A stretch of 64,000 nucleotides of DNA from Glandiceps talaboti (taxonomy: Eukaryota > Hemichordata > Enteropneusta > Spengelidae). Positions 1 through 14,035 of this stretch are shown piece by piece (the stretch's first letter is position 1; each line of letters begins with the position of its first letter). Below the pieces are notes generated by a model that was not told where the DNA came from, made no database searches, and saw only the letters and a list, made by a program, of their open reading frames with translations. The position numbers and the translations under genes were made by a program. The stretch lies in the NCBI RefSeq assembly GCF_964340395.1, contig NC_135558.1, positions 14,538,500-14,602,499 of the forward strand, read 5' to 3'.

Positions 1-1831
1 AAATAGTTGCGAGCTACAGAAAAAACTTGTATACCAGTATAGAACCACGTGCAGAAGTTAGATTCAAACGAATGAATCCAAATTTCGATACTGTGCTCGT
101 GGCAGTTTGTTGTATGCCTGCTCCATTGGTGTATTTATAGAGGTCATTTTGAAATTAAACTTCAAAGCAGAGAATACTAGATAAAACTAACACGAGACTT
201 AAATACTACACTCATTCTCGCCCTAGTGCTGTGACCAATCATTAAGTAAAGGGGTCGAGTTCCACGGATCCACACTTAACGTTACTTTCATGCCTCTTAC
301 TACTATATTGTATAGAATGTATTAGTACTAAATGTAGCAGGAAAGTTCTTTTTTTTTTCGGTACCATGATTGATTTCTTAGTGTAGCATGTGCAGTTTCT
401 AATTTCTTTAATGGTTGTATTAAACACAGACAGTGAACAGTAACTTGCAACGCGCTGTATAACAACAGTAACTGTGTAATTAAACTAGAATAATAATTAT
501 GATCACTTAACGATCAAGCACTATCGACATCCTAGAGATATATCATTTTCGGTAACCGGGTCTGTACCTTATTCACAAGGGAGAAAGATTTCACTGTTCC
601 AAGTAAAGTTTGTATGTATTTTTCGACGGTAAATAGTCGAAGGAGATAGCACAGTGTATCTTTTGAATCAAAGGACTGGCGATGTCTCTCTCCATTTGAA
701 AGCTTTGAAAATTCCTAATTTAGCCTATATGGATAAGCACTCAAGGGTGAAACATTGTGTCAAAGGTACTCATATTTCGACAGATGCGTTTACGTAAGTA
801 CTAATTTGAAGTCTCTATAGAGTTGTTTATTTGTGATAATAAACCATTACGCTGAAGCCTTACTCAATGAATGATAAACCTTCACTGTCAACACTTTGTC
901 AAAATATTACAATACCTAACATAACATCTAATCAAACAAACATGTCTATCAGTCATCTGTGTCCAACTTTGCTGTCATAACAGGAACTGACGTCACAATT
1001 TGAATGACGTTTTATATGAACTTCATCTTAATTTGTATGACTACAGACCTTACATGTTCTGTAAGAAAAAAAAAAGTTTAGTTATTTAGACAACTGCTCA
1101 AATTCTTTGGAAATCCATTAAAAAAAATGTCAACAAGTAAGACACGTTGTCGAGCTCCCTGAAACATATAGGAAGGCCACACCTGTGTACAGTGTAGAGT
1201 GGGTATTGCCCTAAGTATAAAAGGCTTTTAGTAAGAACAATATGTTTCGTCTTAGTTAGCGGGTGTTCAATAAATGCGCTTTTTATGATCCATCTTGGGT
1301 GTGGCGCACAGTTGGGTTAAAATTGTACACCAAAAAATACTTAACAGAATAAAAAGAAAAGAAGTCCAACACAAACATTTGTGTAATGCATACACATGTT
1401 AAAATTTATTTCCCATGCGACCTCAAGAAAACTGAAGCCATTGTCAGTTCAAGTCAAGGAAATTAATCAGAGGTCACCATACATATATTTTTAATAAGGG
1501 TCAAATTGTCATTCCAGAATCCAATATGGCCAACAAACGACTTTGTTATCTAAATGGAAAAATAGAACAATTTCAACTTCCTTGAAAATAAGTCTATGAA
1601 CTTCCAAATTGTATTAATTTGTCATTTATAAATGAGTTATAAGCTTTACTGTGCCCAAGTTTGTAAATATTTAAGAACAGTGATTTTAGGAAATTGGTCC
1701 CTGGGGTGCGTTCGAACCTAAAAGGAATAGGCAGTAACCTTGAACCTAAGTTTTTATATTTAAATATTAATTTTCTAAAATGCAGCTGAACTGTGGAATT
1801 GTACTATGGACAAAAGTATCCCCTACCACCT

Positions 1832-1832
<1 letters not shown>
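1..1832. other. No gene seen
   Basis: Short chance frames only. A perfect CRE lies at 988. Confidence 0.6.
988..995. promoter_or_regulatory. Perfect CRE palindrome
   Basis: TGACGTCA, with a second half-site TGACGT at 1005. Confidence 0.4.

Positions 1833-1873
<41 letters not shown>
1833..1873. repeat. (CA)n
   Basis: About 20 dinucleotide units. Confidence 0.97.
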
Positions 1874-1875
<2 letters not shown>

Positions 1876-2658
1876 CACAGAAACGAGAAGAGGAGAAAGA
1901 AAAAAATTAAGAACACCAACTGTGCTGTATTATTCAAGTATATTTCTTGTTTAAGCAATTAAGCTGTTTATGATTCTAAAGCTTTTTAATGCAGCTTTGA
2001 TTTCTGCCTTTATTTTGAAATATGATACGTGTACCCAGTTATTCAAATTAACATATGTCTCTTGACTAGCTGTGTATCGTCGTTATTTACGAAATGTCAA
2101 AGGGCACACTCTGCAGTTTTGTTATAAGGAGGAGTCAACCCTAGAGACACGTTTCTATGATAGCCGAAACAGTATTATTTTAAGAACACAAATACGTCAA
2201 AATGTAAATATTGCCGTAAGAAAATCGTGGGGTTTTACATGCATTGTCTACCAAAGATATACTAAAAATAAGATTGACTGTTTTATATCGACCAAAGAAA
2301 ATGGTAAATCATACCGCTGCATTTCATTTTGTCAGCTATTTAATTTTAAAATTAGGATTTTGTGCTTAAGTTTGAACACAGGTGAAGTGACTGTTCTCTT
2401 ATTAAAAAATCTTGTCTGTTATAATTACAAGTATTAACGTAAACGTAGTGAAAGTTACTAAAACAAAAGAAACAAACTGAAAATCTACTGAAATAAATGA
2501 AATAATAGCAAACCTCTCTTTCAGTTGAGTTGCTTTTAAGCCCTATATTTGGGCGGAACCAGGAGGCACAATCATGCAAATTAGAATGAATATCTACTTT
2601 GGAAAATACTTGCCATCTGTTAACATATATATTGTATTTTCACTTCAAGCCCGTGTTA
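1874..2658. other. No supported gene
   Basis: A 121-codon frame without an ATG (2072-2437, +) has no recognisable domain or splice context and is within chance length. Confidence 0.55.
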
Positions 2659-2671
2659 TGTGTGTGTGTGT

Positions 2672-2710
<39 letters not shown>

Positions 2711-2799
2711 CGTGCGTGCGTGCTTGCGTATGTATGTATGTATGTATGTATGTATGTATGTATGTATGTATGTATGTATGTATGTATGTATGTATGTAT
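2659..2799. repeat. (TG)n-(GTGC)-(TATG)n compound array
   Basis: TG run to ~2708, a short cgtg/cttg transition, then ~18 TATG units. Confidence 0.97.
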
Positions 2800-3121
2800 A
2801 AATAATTAATTAATTACAAATTCAATTCACATCTAAAATACGTAGCAAGCACAGACTTACCAGCCAGAGTTACTATGGTCATATCTACAGTGTAGACTTG
2901 TAAACGGTCATTGACTTCTTTTGACAAAGTTGTACATGAACGATGCAATTGTCTGGTGAGGAATAAATAGGTGATTATGTTTTGTCGATCTATAAAGACG
3001 AAATAACACAGTCGAATTGATAGAAACGCAGGATGGATCATATAAAGGAGAAGGAAAGCAAACAAGTGGCATGGGTGATTTGCAATAATAGTAAGACGCC
3101 CACTTTTATACTCGCACCGAT

Positions 3122-3199
3122 ATGCATGCATGCATACATACATACATACATACATACATACATACATACATACATACATACATACATACACACACACAC
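3122..3199. repeat. (CATG)-(CATA)n-(CA)n array
   Basis: Three catg units, ~14 cata units, then CA. It lies ~330 bp from the TATG array at 2728 in complementary sense, so the pair could form an inverted repeat. Confidence 0.97.
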
Positions 3200-4094
3200 A
3201 TTCTTGATATGTCAGACAGATTTCCTCATTGCTGAGTAATACTAAAGCAGGCACCTCTCTGACCACACTGTTCTCGGAAGTCAGTGACATGAAGATCCGG
3301 ATATACTTTTTCTATCTCTAGTATTTCTCTCATTAGTATTTTATTCTATGTAACCCGATATTCAAAACACATATCAGGAACTAGGAAGGCGACCAACTTA
3401 ACCTTCTTTAGTCCAAGAAGGAGTGGGTTACCTCAACTTATTATTTTTTTTACAACGGAGTAATCTTTTTTGTGTGTGTGACATTTAAAAAAATAATAAT
3501 CTGTCAGATGCACGTTTGCCTACTGGCAATTGTTGTCTTTAAGCGACCCACCAGTAACTGCGACGTGCTAGCATTTTTTTCTGTCGTGGTTTAATGAGTA
3601 TCATTATTGGCAGACGCGCCCACTCACTGCTTTCTCTAAATTGTAAGAATACTGACAATTGGAATTGATGAGATTTTAGCTTGATAAATCGACATGTGCT
3701 TCCGAGTTATGAGATGTATTACAGTCCATATACTTGTTTATACAATGTGACTTGATTTTACCTCCCTCTGCCCCCCCCACTCCCCCATTCAAAGCCCACG
3801 TCTTAACAAGCACATTCCTAACCAATGTCATTCTCAAGCCTGTGACTGTTACTGTGGTATATAGCATTGAAATTTGAAACGCTGTCATCAGTGCGGATTG
3901 CGTAGAAGAAAGAAAAAATAACGCCGATAATGGCATGTGAAAATTTTAATAGAATAAACACCAATATCATGGTTATACCCGAAACAGAACGTCGTGAGGG
4001 TTTAGACTAATCCTACTAAATTTGCTGCTGTGCTTCATAGTTTGGCGCAATATAAAAAAGATCTGACTAACCGTACAGGTGATGATGAAAACCT

Positions 4095-4204
4095 GGCAAT
4101 GAAAAGTAGCAATATTAGTTAGGTGTATGTTATGCAAGACAATGGAATGTAACAATATCAAGGTTATTTTTAACCCGGGCAATGAAAAGTAGCTATATAT
4201 ATAT
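4095..4204 (+). repeat. Short direct repeat, 83 bp apart
   Basis: ggcaatgaaaagtagc is exact at 4095 and 4178, and attagt follows in both copies. Confidence 0.8.
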
Positions 4205-4326
4205 TAGTCATATTTATTAATGCGCATGCTCTGTTTCAGTCTACATGATTTTCATTGCATTTTGTCTTAGGAATAGTTGAAGTTTTCATGAAAACAATCG
4301 TTGAATGAACTTATTTCATAACGCAT

Positions 4327-4686
4327 TGAGTTGCCATATGGATGACAAAGGTGTATTTAATTTGGATTTTTAATTTATAAAACAACTTTACCATGTTTTA
4401 CCTACTTAAAACTAAATGTGAAACGCCATCGATAAGGTCTTTGCATGTGTAATTAACTCATTTCCAAAAGCTAAAAAAAAGTGCGGGAAAATGTTGTCAT
4501 TGTACGTACAATAACAAACCTTCTACATACCTTGTAAGGTTTTGCAATTTAGAGAGTTACAGACAAGAGCCCGGTATGTACTGTTTCATATATATTTTTT
4601 TCAGAGGAAATACAATGTAAGGTTGTTTTTTCAATTAAAAATCCAAAAATAAATGGCAAATTCTAATCCATATGACCACTTTGAGA
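4327..4686. mobile_element. MITE-like element, copy 1
   Basis: Inverted ends of ~58 bp: left ttgccatatggat ... tttggatttttaatt, right its degenerate reverse complement (4621-4686). The interior holds gtcattgtacgta and tttgcaat...gagttacag, both shared with the copy at 17503. It has no coding capacity and is about 360 bp long. Copies are strongly diverged, so the family is old. Confidence 0.65.
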
Positions 4687-6815
4687 CAGTTACAGACCGT
4701 TCTCACAAAACCCTACAAACTTACCCAAAGATGCACGGTTTGTGTAGATTTTCAATTGCAGGATATATGTACTTGAGGTTTCATTGATGACATGTCTACT
4801 GTATGTAGTATATCAGTAATTGTTCAATTCGGACATTAGACCCGCGGGATAGAAATACAGCACCCCCTATTTTTTCTATTTTTACCGTAATTTAAGACTT
4901 CCGTAATTTAAGACTTCTGGCAATTATTTAATTGTCGAATTTCTGGATATTAGTACTACTATAGACAAGTTAATATATCTTGTTCCTTGTTAGTAGCTTT
5001 TTGTGAAAATAAAATGTAGCAATGAAACACCACTACGCATGGCATAGGAAGGATTTGAATGATACGAATAAGGGCAGAGAGTGGATGTCTGCTCATTTGG
5101 GATTATGTGAGGATGAATTGGATGCCTGGAAATGAGATGAAGAGATGAAAGTAAGTTTCGAAATTTCCCAAAGAATAATTTTCTTTGTCTGTTATATATT
5201 ACAGTTTGTGGTCAGTATACCATTTTTTCACACATATTTGCATGAGTACATGTCAATCAGTTTATATTTCTGAGAACGTTCGCACTTGGTGAAAATAGCG
5301 ATGTAGGACAAATCCAGCATAGACAAATCGTTAGCGAAGTATTCCCGTGTCTTGAGGGTTGTTCTCCTGACGATAAAATAAAACATACCTCATCACCACT
5401 TTGTGTGCCTTCGTCATCAGTATGGGTGCACGTAAACTGTGTGTGTATTTGTCTATCCGTTATTTAAGAACTCATACTGATCACTAGGAATGACCACATC
5501 TTTTATGGGATTTTGTCTTTTACATCACGCATGCGTAAATAGATGTTTTGAGAATATTAGGAAAAGTACATAAACCTATCTGACAATCTCCTAGAGATCT
5601 CCATGAACATAAAGTCCAAAGTAGTCATATTATTGTTTTGTTTGTTCAAATATTTGTCATAGTGGAATTTGCCATCAATCGGACGTATGACTTTGAGAAC
5701 TTATCGAAGATTACTTTGCATATTTGAAGCAACAAAAAACGTTGCAAATAGCGCCAAGCTACCATTAGTAACCATAACACGGCTCGTATAGACAATTTAT
5801 CTATTCAGTCTTTTGTCCATAAATGAGTGCGAATCTTGGACATGATCATGTCATGATTGTTTTTGTAAACAATGGAACAATACTGTCTTTGTTTGCCAGA
5901 TGACATTCGAATCCTGCCCACTACAACATTGTAAAAAGCAACTTGACTGTCCCCGTGGACGAAAGTAATCCGATAATACTAAATTATCAAGAACTACCCA
6001 TGATGGCGTACAGCCAAGGATAACAGTTTTACCTATGGGAATGTGAAACACAAGAAATAATTTGGCAAACAAATGTTGTAACTACAGGAAGTATTTTAGG
6101 AATGTCCTAAAGGGGGGATTTTCATAAAAAATCAAATTACTTAAAATCTTGAAGAAACTTCGGCAAATATTAATGGCCCGGTCATGTCCCTCGTGACAAT
6201 TCAGAGAAACTCGACATATCGACCTTTGTATTTAATAAAATATACCAACCGGAAGATCTTCTCATACAGTTAAACACATTATTTAGTTTATCGGTAAAGT
6301 TCATTGTGACTCACACTTTCCCTTAATGTCGTTAGGGGTGATTCAAGGTTACAATTTATTTAATGTTGGAAAATCCTGACTTTGACAGACTAAATTAATG
6401 CTATTTGGAGACTTTAGTAAACAAAACAAACTCCATATTTTTTATGATACTTGAATATGATATTGAATGGATATGAGCTGAGCTTTTAAATATTGTAACT
6501 ACATATCACAACCCATTTTCCCTTACCACCTCGAAAGAGTGAGTGTACGTACACTGCAGTGATGAAGATTGTGATGTCTTAAGCTGTGCTAAGAAGAAGA
6601 CGTTAAAGATACGCCTAGACATCATGTTATACTCCAATAGTTTTATGCATTTTCATCCGCATAAGGAAGCTTACGTGATAGCCTGTAAACTCTGCTTAGG
6701 CCACTTGAAACTTCCATTTTGCTTGCATCATCTGCTGAGTGTGATATTTTGCTATACAAAAGACTAAAAGAAACATCTGTAATATAGCATTTGAAATGGA
6801 TTTAAATGGCTAATC

Positions 6816-6918
6816 CGTCTGTCTGTCTGTCTGTCTGTCCGTCTCTGTGTGTATCTGTCTGTCTGTATGTATGTCTGTCTCTCTCGTTGTCTCTGTCTCT
6901 GCCTGTCTCTCTCTTTGT

Positions 6919-6962
<44 letters not shown>

Positions 6963-6975
6963 CTCTCTCTCTCTC
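6816..6975. repeat. (CTGT)n-(CA)n-(CT)n array
   Basis: Degenerate ctgt/ctct block to ~6921, CA run 6922-6958, CT run to 6975. Confidence 0.95.
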
Positions 6976-9900
6976 ATAGATAATTTAATAGGAACTGCAT
7001 ATGTCACAGCTACAAGTACAAAAACAAACATTCAGGGATTGTGCAAGTATAGTTTAAAAAAAACTCACGAAAAACATCTGCTTTACGTGCTTTATTAAGC
7101 AAATCGTCATTTTTTCGAGGTCGCTGGATAAGGAAAAATGATCTTCCAATAAATTGTGGTCGGCCTATACGAGTATGAGTGATATAGAAGCAACGATTCT
7201 TTTAAACTTTCAAGAAGATAGCCTAGCTCTTCATATAATAAAGAGTTTAATCCTGATATCTGTAACAATATAATCGACAGCAAATTAGTATCCTTCGTTG
7301 CAGTCCTTCTTAATTTACTCATTTCTTCCGTTTCAGAGTATCATATTCTGCATGAGGTCAAAGGTTATTTCGATGTCGGTAAAATAGATTCTATAATTAG
7401 ATTTTCAGCTCGAAGGTACAACCGTGCATGTACAGGAAAGCTTGCTAAAACATGTGAAATGATTTCCTTCTGTTTGTCGAGCCGTTCTTTTCAATTTGAC
7501 AAAATTTGTAGAGGGAATTATTTATCGGTCATGCATTTTTTCTGGAGATATTATTGCCGTTAGTTATGCAGACAATGTAGCTTGTGTTTTTGGTGCGCAT
7601 TATCTCAAGTATTTTTTTTTACAAACCTCTTTACATTGTGTCGAAATCTCTTATTCTGCTCACCCGCCCGCCTGTCTGTCTCGACATGTTCTGTCTCTTA
7701 TTCTACTGAAGTAGCTGTTCCCAAGAATTTTATACACAGGGAAAAATTTATGAACATTAATTTTAGTATGTTCGATGCACGCTTTCTCTAAATTTAATTG
7801 AGTCTATGGAGACAGTTTCATAATTTGTCACTGACACAGAATAATGAGAATGAGATAACAACAAAGAGGAAATGAAACAAGCAAAATACGAAATTTAAAT
7901 TTTAAAACTGCATTGACAATGTACTTGAGTATTCTTGTACTCTTTCGTTTGCCTGTCTATATGCAAGGTGATTACTTTACAAATTCAATTTCGAATTTCA
8001 TAGCTTGCGTATGCAGCCTTAAACTTTGCCATTTCCGAAGTTTATCAGTTTTCCAAATAATCTTGAATTTGCGTACGATGTCAAAGGACAGGGTCTCATT
8101 CCATCTATTTGTGTGGAATAAACCTTTTTTTCGAAGTTATTTTTCAGTTTACTTTGATTGACTGTCTATCGACAATGGAATGACACACTACGACATCATA
8201 TATTCCTTTTCAATCAGAGCATACAACTCGATTACTTTCGAATCCGTATTTCAATTTTTTTTATGAGCCTGTCTAAATTTCTTATACGTTAAACTTACTC
8301 TTATGTAAATCAAATGAAACTGTAAATTGATATGCGGTGATATCGTCCCCAACGTTGCGTATTAGATACTCGCGAACCTTTAAGATGACAACTTCAATCT
8401 TTGCTATATATCACTCAACTCACGAGTGCATGCTCAGAATTACTCCCAAATATATTTTTGATGAAAATGTGACACATTGCTCTCAGAGGTTGTTCTAGGG
8501 ACACATCTGCCTCGAGATTAAGTAAATTGAAAACCATTCTCGGGAGACGAAAACGATTGTTGGAATTTATTTTCTGAGCTACGAGAAGAGTAAGACGTGT
8601 CCGTCATTAAAGCAAACATTCAAGTGTTGTTTTTTTTTCAAATGAAATTTTATATTGTAAAACATCTTTGTACTCCCGTACGTTGTATTGATAAATAACG
8701 AGCTCCATAGCAAGGCAAACCAATATCAGAAATCATTATTGACGGTTTAGATGAACTTACCAATACGGCGTATTCTTAGCAATATATATATAGATCACCT
8801 AGGGATTACAAACTAACATTCAAGTGCGTTGACATTTCATCAATGGAATATTTTCCTCACTTTATTGATGTATAGAGACTTGGATTGACAGTTCTCTTGA
8901 TGATATGTGAAGGAAACAGATTGTTAGACTGTTAATTCAAAATAGTATATGCATGCTGCTGGAAACTATCTACATGGTCACAATTGTACAAATTCTTAAA
9001 GTTGTATTATACAAATAAGCTGTTGTTAACAAATGACAGTTTTCTTAATGTTACGTTTTTCTCGTCTATTTTTCTCTCGCCATTTGCATTATATTACATT
9101 CTACTTTTATAGGTCAATGACGTAGATTTTAGTGGTATAAGCCAATGACGTATATTCAGGTCTGTGTATAATGGAATGCACAATTCTCTACGTTTGTTAT
9201 ATTTGAGTTTTTAACATCCAAGCGTGTGACTACGAAACAAGTTACATTTGTCCATGTATATATGGATGCCTGTGAGGATCCAGTATGACGTATTCCTGTG
9301 ACGAGTACAACGGAAGTCATGGAATCAATTTGACTTTCAACGTATTGCGAGAGGACTATTAAGACCGGAACTACTACGGTTTTTTTTCGCCCTCCCTACA
9401 GCGAAAATGTAATTAAAACTTCTAAAACTATGACAAATGGGATCCAATTATGAAAACGCACCCTAACTGTGTCTCGATAATAAATAATGATAGTTAACAG
9501 CTCTATGAAGTTTCAACTTTAGGAATAGAGCATGCGTAGTTGTGTCTTCATCGCTTCTTTTGAGACTAGGTGAACATGACTTAGAGGCACATGCAAAAGC
9601 TATTAATCTCACCATTGTATTAATTCAAATGTGGTTTTTGTTTGTTTTTTTGGGGGGGAATACACTAACGCGTTGATATGTGTTGCTTAATATAAGGTGC
9701 TCTGAAGGAAGACATTAACGAAAAAATAGTCCTAGTTACCGTCAGAAAAAATATTTTACCGCTGAATGGACGTTTAGATCAAGCTACCCGAGCCATACTT
9801 CTTTATTCAAAGGTAAGATAAAATGCTTGTACTCTACGCCTAACACAGACAGTTTCAAAATTATACAAGCATTGCAGGAACTCGACATATTTCGTTGACT

Positions 9901-10573
9901 TTGTATTCACATAACATTGAGGTCTTAACCCTCGATGGGCAGGGTCATTGTAAACAAAATTTCATGTGAGAGGATTGCAAAATGTCAATCTGAAAATATC
10001 GGTTTGTTTTATCTTTCTTGCCCATTTGACATCCACGGTTGATATTAATCACCATAGTTTCCCAACAGGCGCATACATGTAATGCACTGAGGAAATTCTG
10101 GCTCTAGCAGCTTTACACCTTCCTGTCATTAAACACGTCAGGAAGTTATAACTATGAAACGAACATTTCAAGGAGCAATTCTCAAGAGTCATCTTAATTG
10201 ATTCACACGAGAGGTGGGAAATCTCACGAGAAATGATCAATGACTTCTGATACGAGTACACCTGCGCCATTTAGGAAGTTGTTATAACGCCAACCGTGAT
10301 TTCAACATTTGCAATATGTTTTCTTTTTATAAAATCATTAGCCTTAGATGTACCTATTCTATCAGAGGACGTGCCTTTGAATGTGTGCAAATCACATTAG
10401 GAATACTTAGTTCTAGGGCTAATACATCTGCCTATGATTGAAACCTATTTAGTGTCGTCAAAAATCTTATGAATAAATATCTTAAAATTAAAGAATGGTA
10501 CATAAGATTATAATTAGGTCGACTGTAATTGCAATTATAGAGAAATGTTGATTTGTTTAGGTTACTATACTTC
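6976..10573. other. No supported gene
   Basis: A 75-codon open frame follows a good acceptor at 7336, but nothing else supports it. Two caatgacgta sites, 31 bp apart, lie near 9116 and 9147. Confidence 0.55.
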
Positions 10574-10624
10574 TATGTTATGTTATGTTATGTTATGTTA
10601 TGTTATGTTATGCTATGTTATGTT
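10574..10624. repeat. (TATGT)n
   Basis: Ten pentamer units, one with a C variant. Confidence 0.95.
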
Positions 10625-13249
10625 ACTACCATTTGAACACGTCACATTGAATGTCTATTTACTTGAGCAAAGATGTCACCATAGAAGGTAAGATTAACGT
10701 ATTCGACTTTCAGTATAAGGCAGTGTAGGTGTTGTGAGGTGACAGCTGTAGTGTCGTGACAACATTGTCCCTGCTTAATCCCGAACGTAAAAAAGGTCGT
10801 AAAGGAAAGATTTCAACTGCTCGAATTACACTATTTCGAAGATTATTTTTTACAGAAAGCGAGCAAACATGATCATGGACAGTTCTAATGTGCTGTACAA
10901 ATGCCCATAACATGTAAAGCCGTGCCAAGGCGTCACTGAAATTAACCGGAACGGATAAATGGAAATGCAACTTTTACGATTACATGTTGGAACCTGTCAG
11001 CCGTAACACTAAATTATTTATTTACTGACAAATTCGACTGTGTCTGTGTTCTGCAGTGAAGGACAACTTATGCCATTTAGTAGATTAAACATGTTTGGCA
11101 CAATCAAAGAACACGACTTGTGACACGTGTAACCTCTGGAATTATGAAGTTATATAGACAAATTGGATTAAACCCAAAGTACGAGCGAAAGGACGGAAAA
11201 ATACACATCAACTGAAGTAGTTTGTTACGAGGTATTGATTTTCTCTTCTGCGACGGAACAGAGATTACACTTTCCTCTAACCAACCAAGGTTACGACTGT
11301 AAATGACATGGGTCACCAAACCGTTCATGTAACACACAATTAATATTTCAGTTTTTTTTCTCTCTCTACCTTCTTAACTCGGTCACATTGCTGACTATGA
11401 TTACTTCGCCCATTATTCGAATTACATTCCAAATATTTCTTTTGAAAATGTTGTTTTTCATAGAAAGTGTATTAAAAACTTCCATGGATGCAATGAATAC
11501 ATAAGATGGGATAAGGATCACTCAAAAATATCTTAATAAATGTTAAGAAACAAAATGAAACCTTGGTTCAATTCCTCAGTAGGAATAGTCGCTTTAATTT
11601 CCTCTTGGGTTGTGTTAAATGGGAATACACTGACGTCTTTACAAAGTACGTGGGCTTTGGAGTAACCTAATGTCTAGTTAATACTTTATTTTCCATCGAT
11701 TTTGTCTTTGTCCTTAGCTGAATAAACAGGAAAATCAATTATTCCCTGTTGCTTTTTAAGCAACTTTTCTTAAGTAAACGTGGACTGTATAAGGAAAAAA
11801 TATATTTGAAAAGCCTATTCAAATATAGCAAGATCTTGTAAACATTCTCAAGCACACTAAACAGAGTTGACGTATATTACACAAAAATCAACTCTTCTCA
11901 GATCCTTAGATTTTCACTAATAAGAAATATTGAACAATTCGGAGACATTACTTGCGTCTTTGCGAGTACCAACATCAATACACATCTGTTTAGAAAAAAG
12001 AGCAAGAAGTTAGATAAAACTTTCTTTTTTAATAATAAAGAAATATAAATACAGCTGAAGAAACAGATAGACTGAGTGATTGAAGTTGTAGCATATTTGC
12101 ATACACACATCGTGATTACGATTACAAAGTAAATGTAAAGAAAGGGTTTCGTATGGAATATAACTCGTGATGGGAACCTGAGAGTGATATCAAAGCCATA
12201 TACAATTACGAAAAAATGAAGAAACATCTGTTGGAGGAGTTTTTGAGTGCGGTGTCTCATTCCACCTATAATAACTTGCAAATATAACCGCATATGGGTA
12301 TATTGATTCTAATACAACCTTCAAACGCCTGAAAGACGCTATTAACGGTATACCCAATCTGTTTTCATACAGTTTTGCCATTACGTCAGTAAATAGATAG
12401 TAATATGTTTCTTTCTACAGGGTAATCAACCAAAAACATTATACAAAGTTCACTCATGATGTTAATACGCTAATTTCAGACAGATTCTAGAGTAGTTTGG
12501 ACATTAAAAAAATCTGTATCCTAGACGAGTTGAAAAAGTACATCAAACGTTCCCGACTCTATACACAACCTTCTGAAAAGTAGAAAGAAGAGTACTGCTG
12601 AAAACACTTTCGAAAAAAATCTCCTTGCGTTACGAAGCGGAACGTGACTCTAAAGGTATATAATAGAAGCTGGTTACAAATTGGACAAAAATTAAACAGG
12701 CATGAAACTGGATATGCCTAATTTCTTATTCTTATTTACACGACAATAGATTTGGCAAATACTTCAGTCTATGTGATGATGAAATATGTTATTGATCCAT
12801 TCCTAATAACTAGCGTGTGAGAGTTGCCATGGAAGGGTGGTGTAACAGTTGCGTAAAAATCAGCGTTGCGACATCAACGACTTTTTATTATTTAAAGGTG
12901 TCTTTAACTCGGGAAAGGGACTCGAATTTCAATTATAGATGAGATGAGATGAGATGCAGTGAATATATTCAATCGCTGCTACTTGACTTACGAGACAGCT
13001 TTTGGCGATATTGCGATATTAAAATAACCTTTTAACATATCCCCATTGCTATAACTGTAATGAGGAGATATATTGACAAATCAAATACCTCCTAATGGTT
13101 GAAAAATATAGTTACTTTTGTTTCATTGCTGCTACTTGTCATATTTCTTTTCTCAATAGAATAATTCCAAGATACTGACAGCTCAGATGAAGGAGAGTGA
13201 TTAGATGTTTAGGCTTCAGTGTTGACCTGATGACTTCATATTTTATGTC

Positions 13250-13250
<1 letters not shown>
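10625..13250. other. No gene seen
   Basis: Only short frames on both strands. A (GATGA) run is the sole repeat. Confidence 0.6.
12938..12957. repeat. (GATGA)n, short
   Basis: Four pentamer units. Confidence 0.85.
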
Positions 13251-13280
<30 letters not shown>

Positions 13281-13345
13281 TGTATGTACGTACGTATGTA
13301 TGTATGTATGTATGTATGTATGTATGTATGTATGTATGTATGTAT
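13251..13345. repeat. (TATG)n
   Basis: About 23 units with two cgta variants near 13287-13293. Confidence 0.97.
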
Positions 13346-13675
13346 TGTGGTTGAAGGAAGAGGAAATCATTTTCCGTCTCGGAACGCTGGAATCCCTTGG
13401 AATTAATAGATTATTCACGTCAATCCCGATCTAATCACGCTTTTTTTTTTTACATTTCAGGCGCGTTCTATTGGGTTCTATTTGTTGCGTGCGAATATGA
13501 GAACTTTTCACACATATTACCGTTAACCAAGCGCGGTTGTCGTTCTGTTCCTTTACATTCAGATATATTCGGGTGTTTACCTAATATGTCTTGCCTATAA
13601 ATACCCTGAAAAAGATTTTTTTTTCGAAACGTCGAATTACATCTATTTATTCGGATCACTGTCTCACAAGTTCCT

Positions 13676-13707
13676 TATGTATGTATGTATGTATGTATGT
13701 ATGTATG

Positions 13708-13737
<30 letters not shown>
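13676..13737. repeat. (TATG)n
   Basis: About 15 units, ~95 bp before the long TA tract. Confidence 0.97.
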
Positions 13738-13739
<2 letters not shown>

Positions 13740-13828
13740 AAATCCAACATTTAGCTTAATATACCACATTTCACTTTTCACAGACACAGACACTAACACA
13801 GGAGGTACAGACAGAACGAGACACACTC

Positions 13829-14035
<207 letters not shown>

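Larger units (their letters stand above)
3200..6815. other. Non-coding; MITE copy 1 inside
   Basis: Only the short direct repeat at 4095 and the element at 4327 stand out. C-rich runs occur at 3772 and 4861. Confidence 0.55.

Noticed and set aside
1695-1722. B-box-like ggttcgaac on the minus strand
   Set aside because: No A box at the right distance, so a SINE or tRNA is not supported.
5371-5400. CTGACGATAAAA as a third hammerhead
   Set aside because: Has the first core box only; no helix II and no GAAA in register.
7337-7560. Open frame of 75 codons after a good acceptor
   Set aside because: Frames of this length are expected many times by chance in this window, the composition is not distinctive, and no donor or neighbour exon fits clearly.
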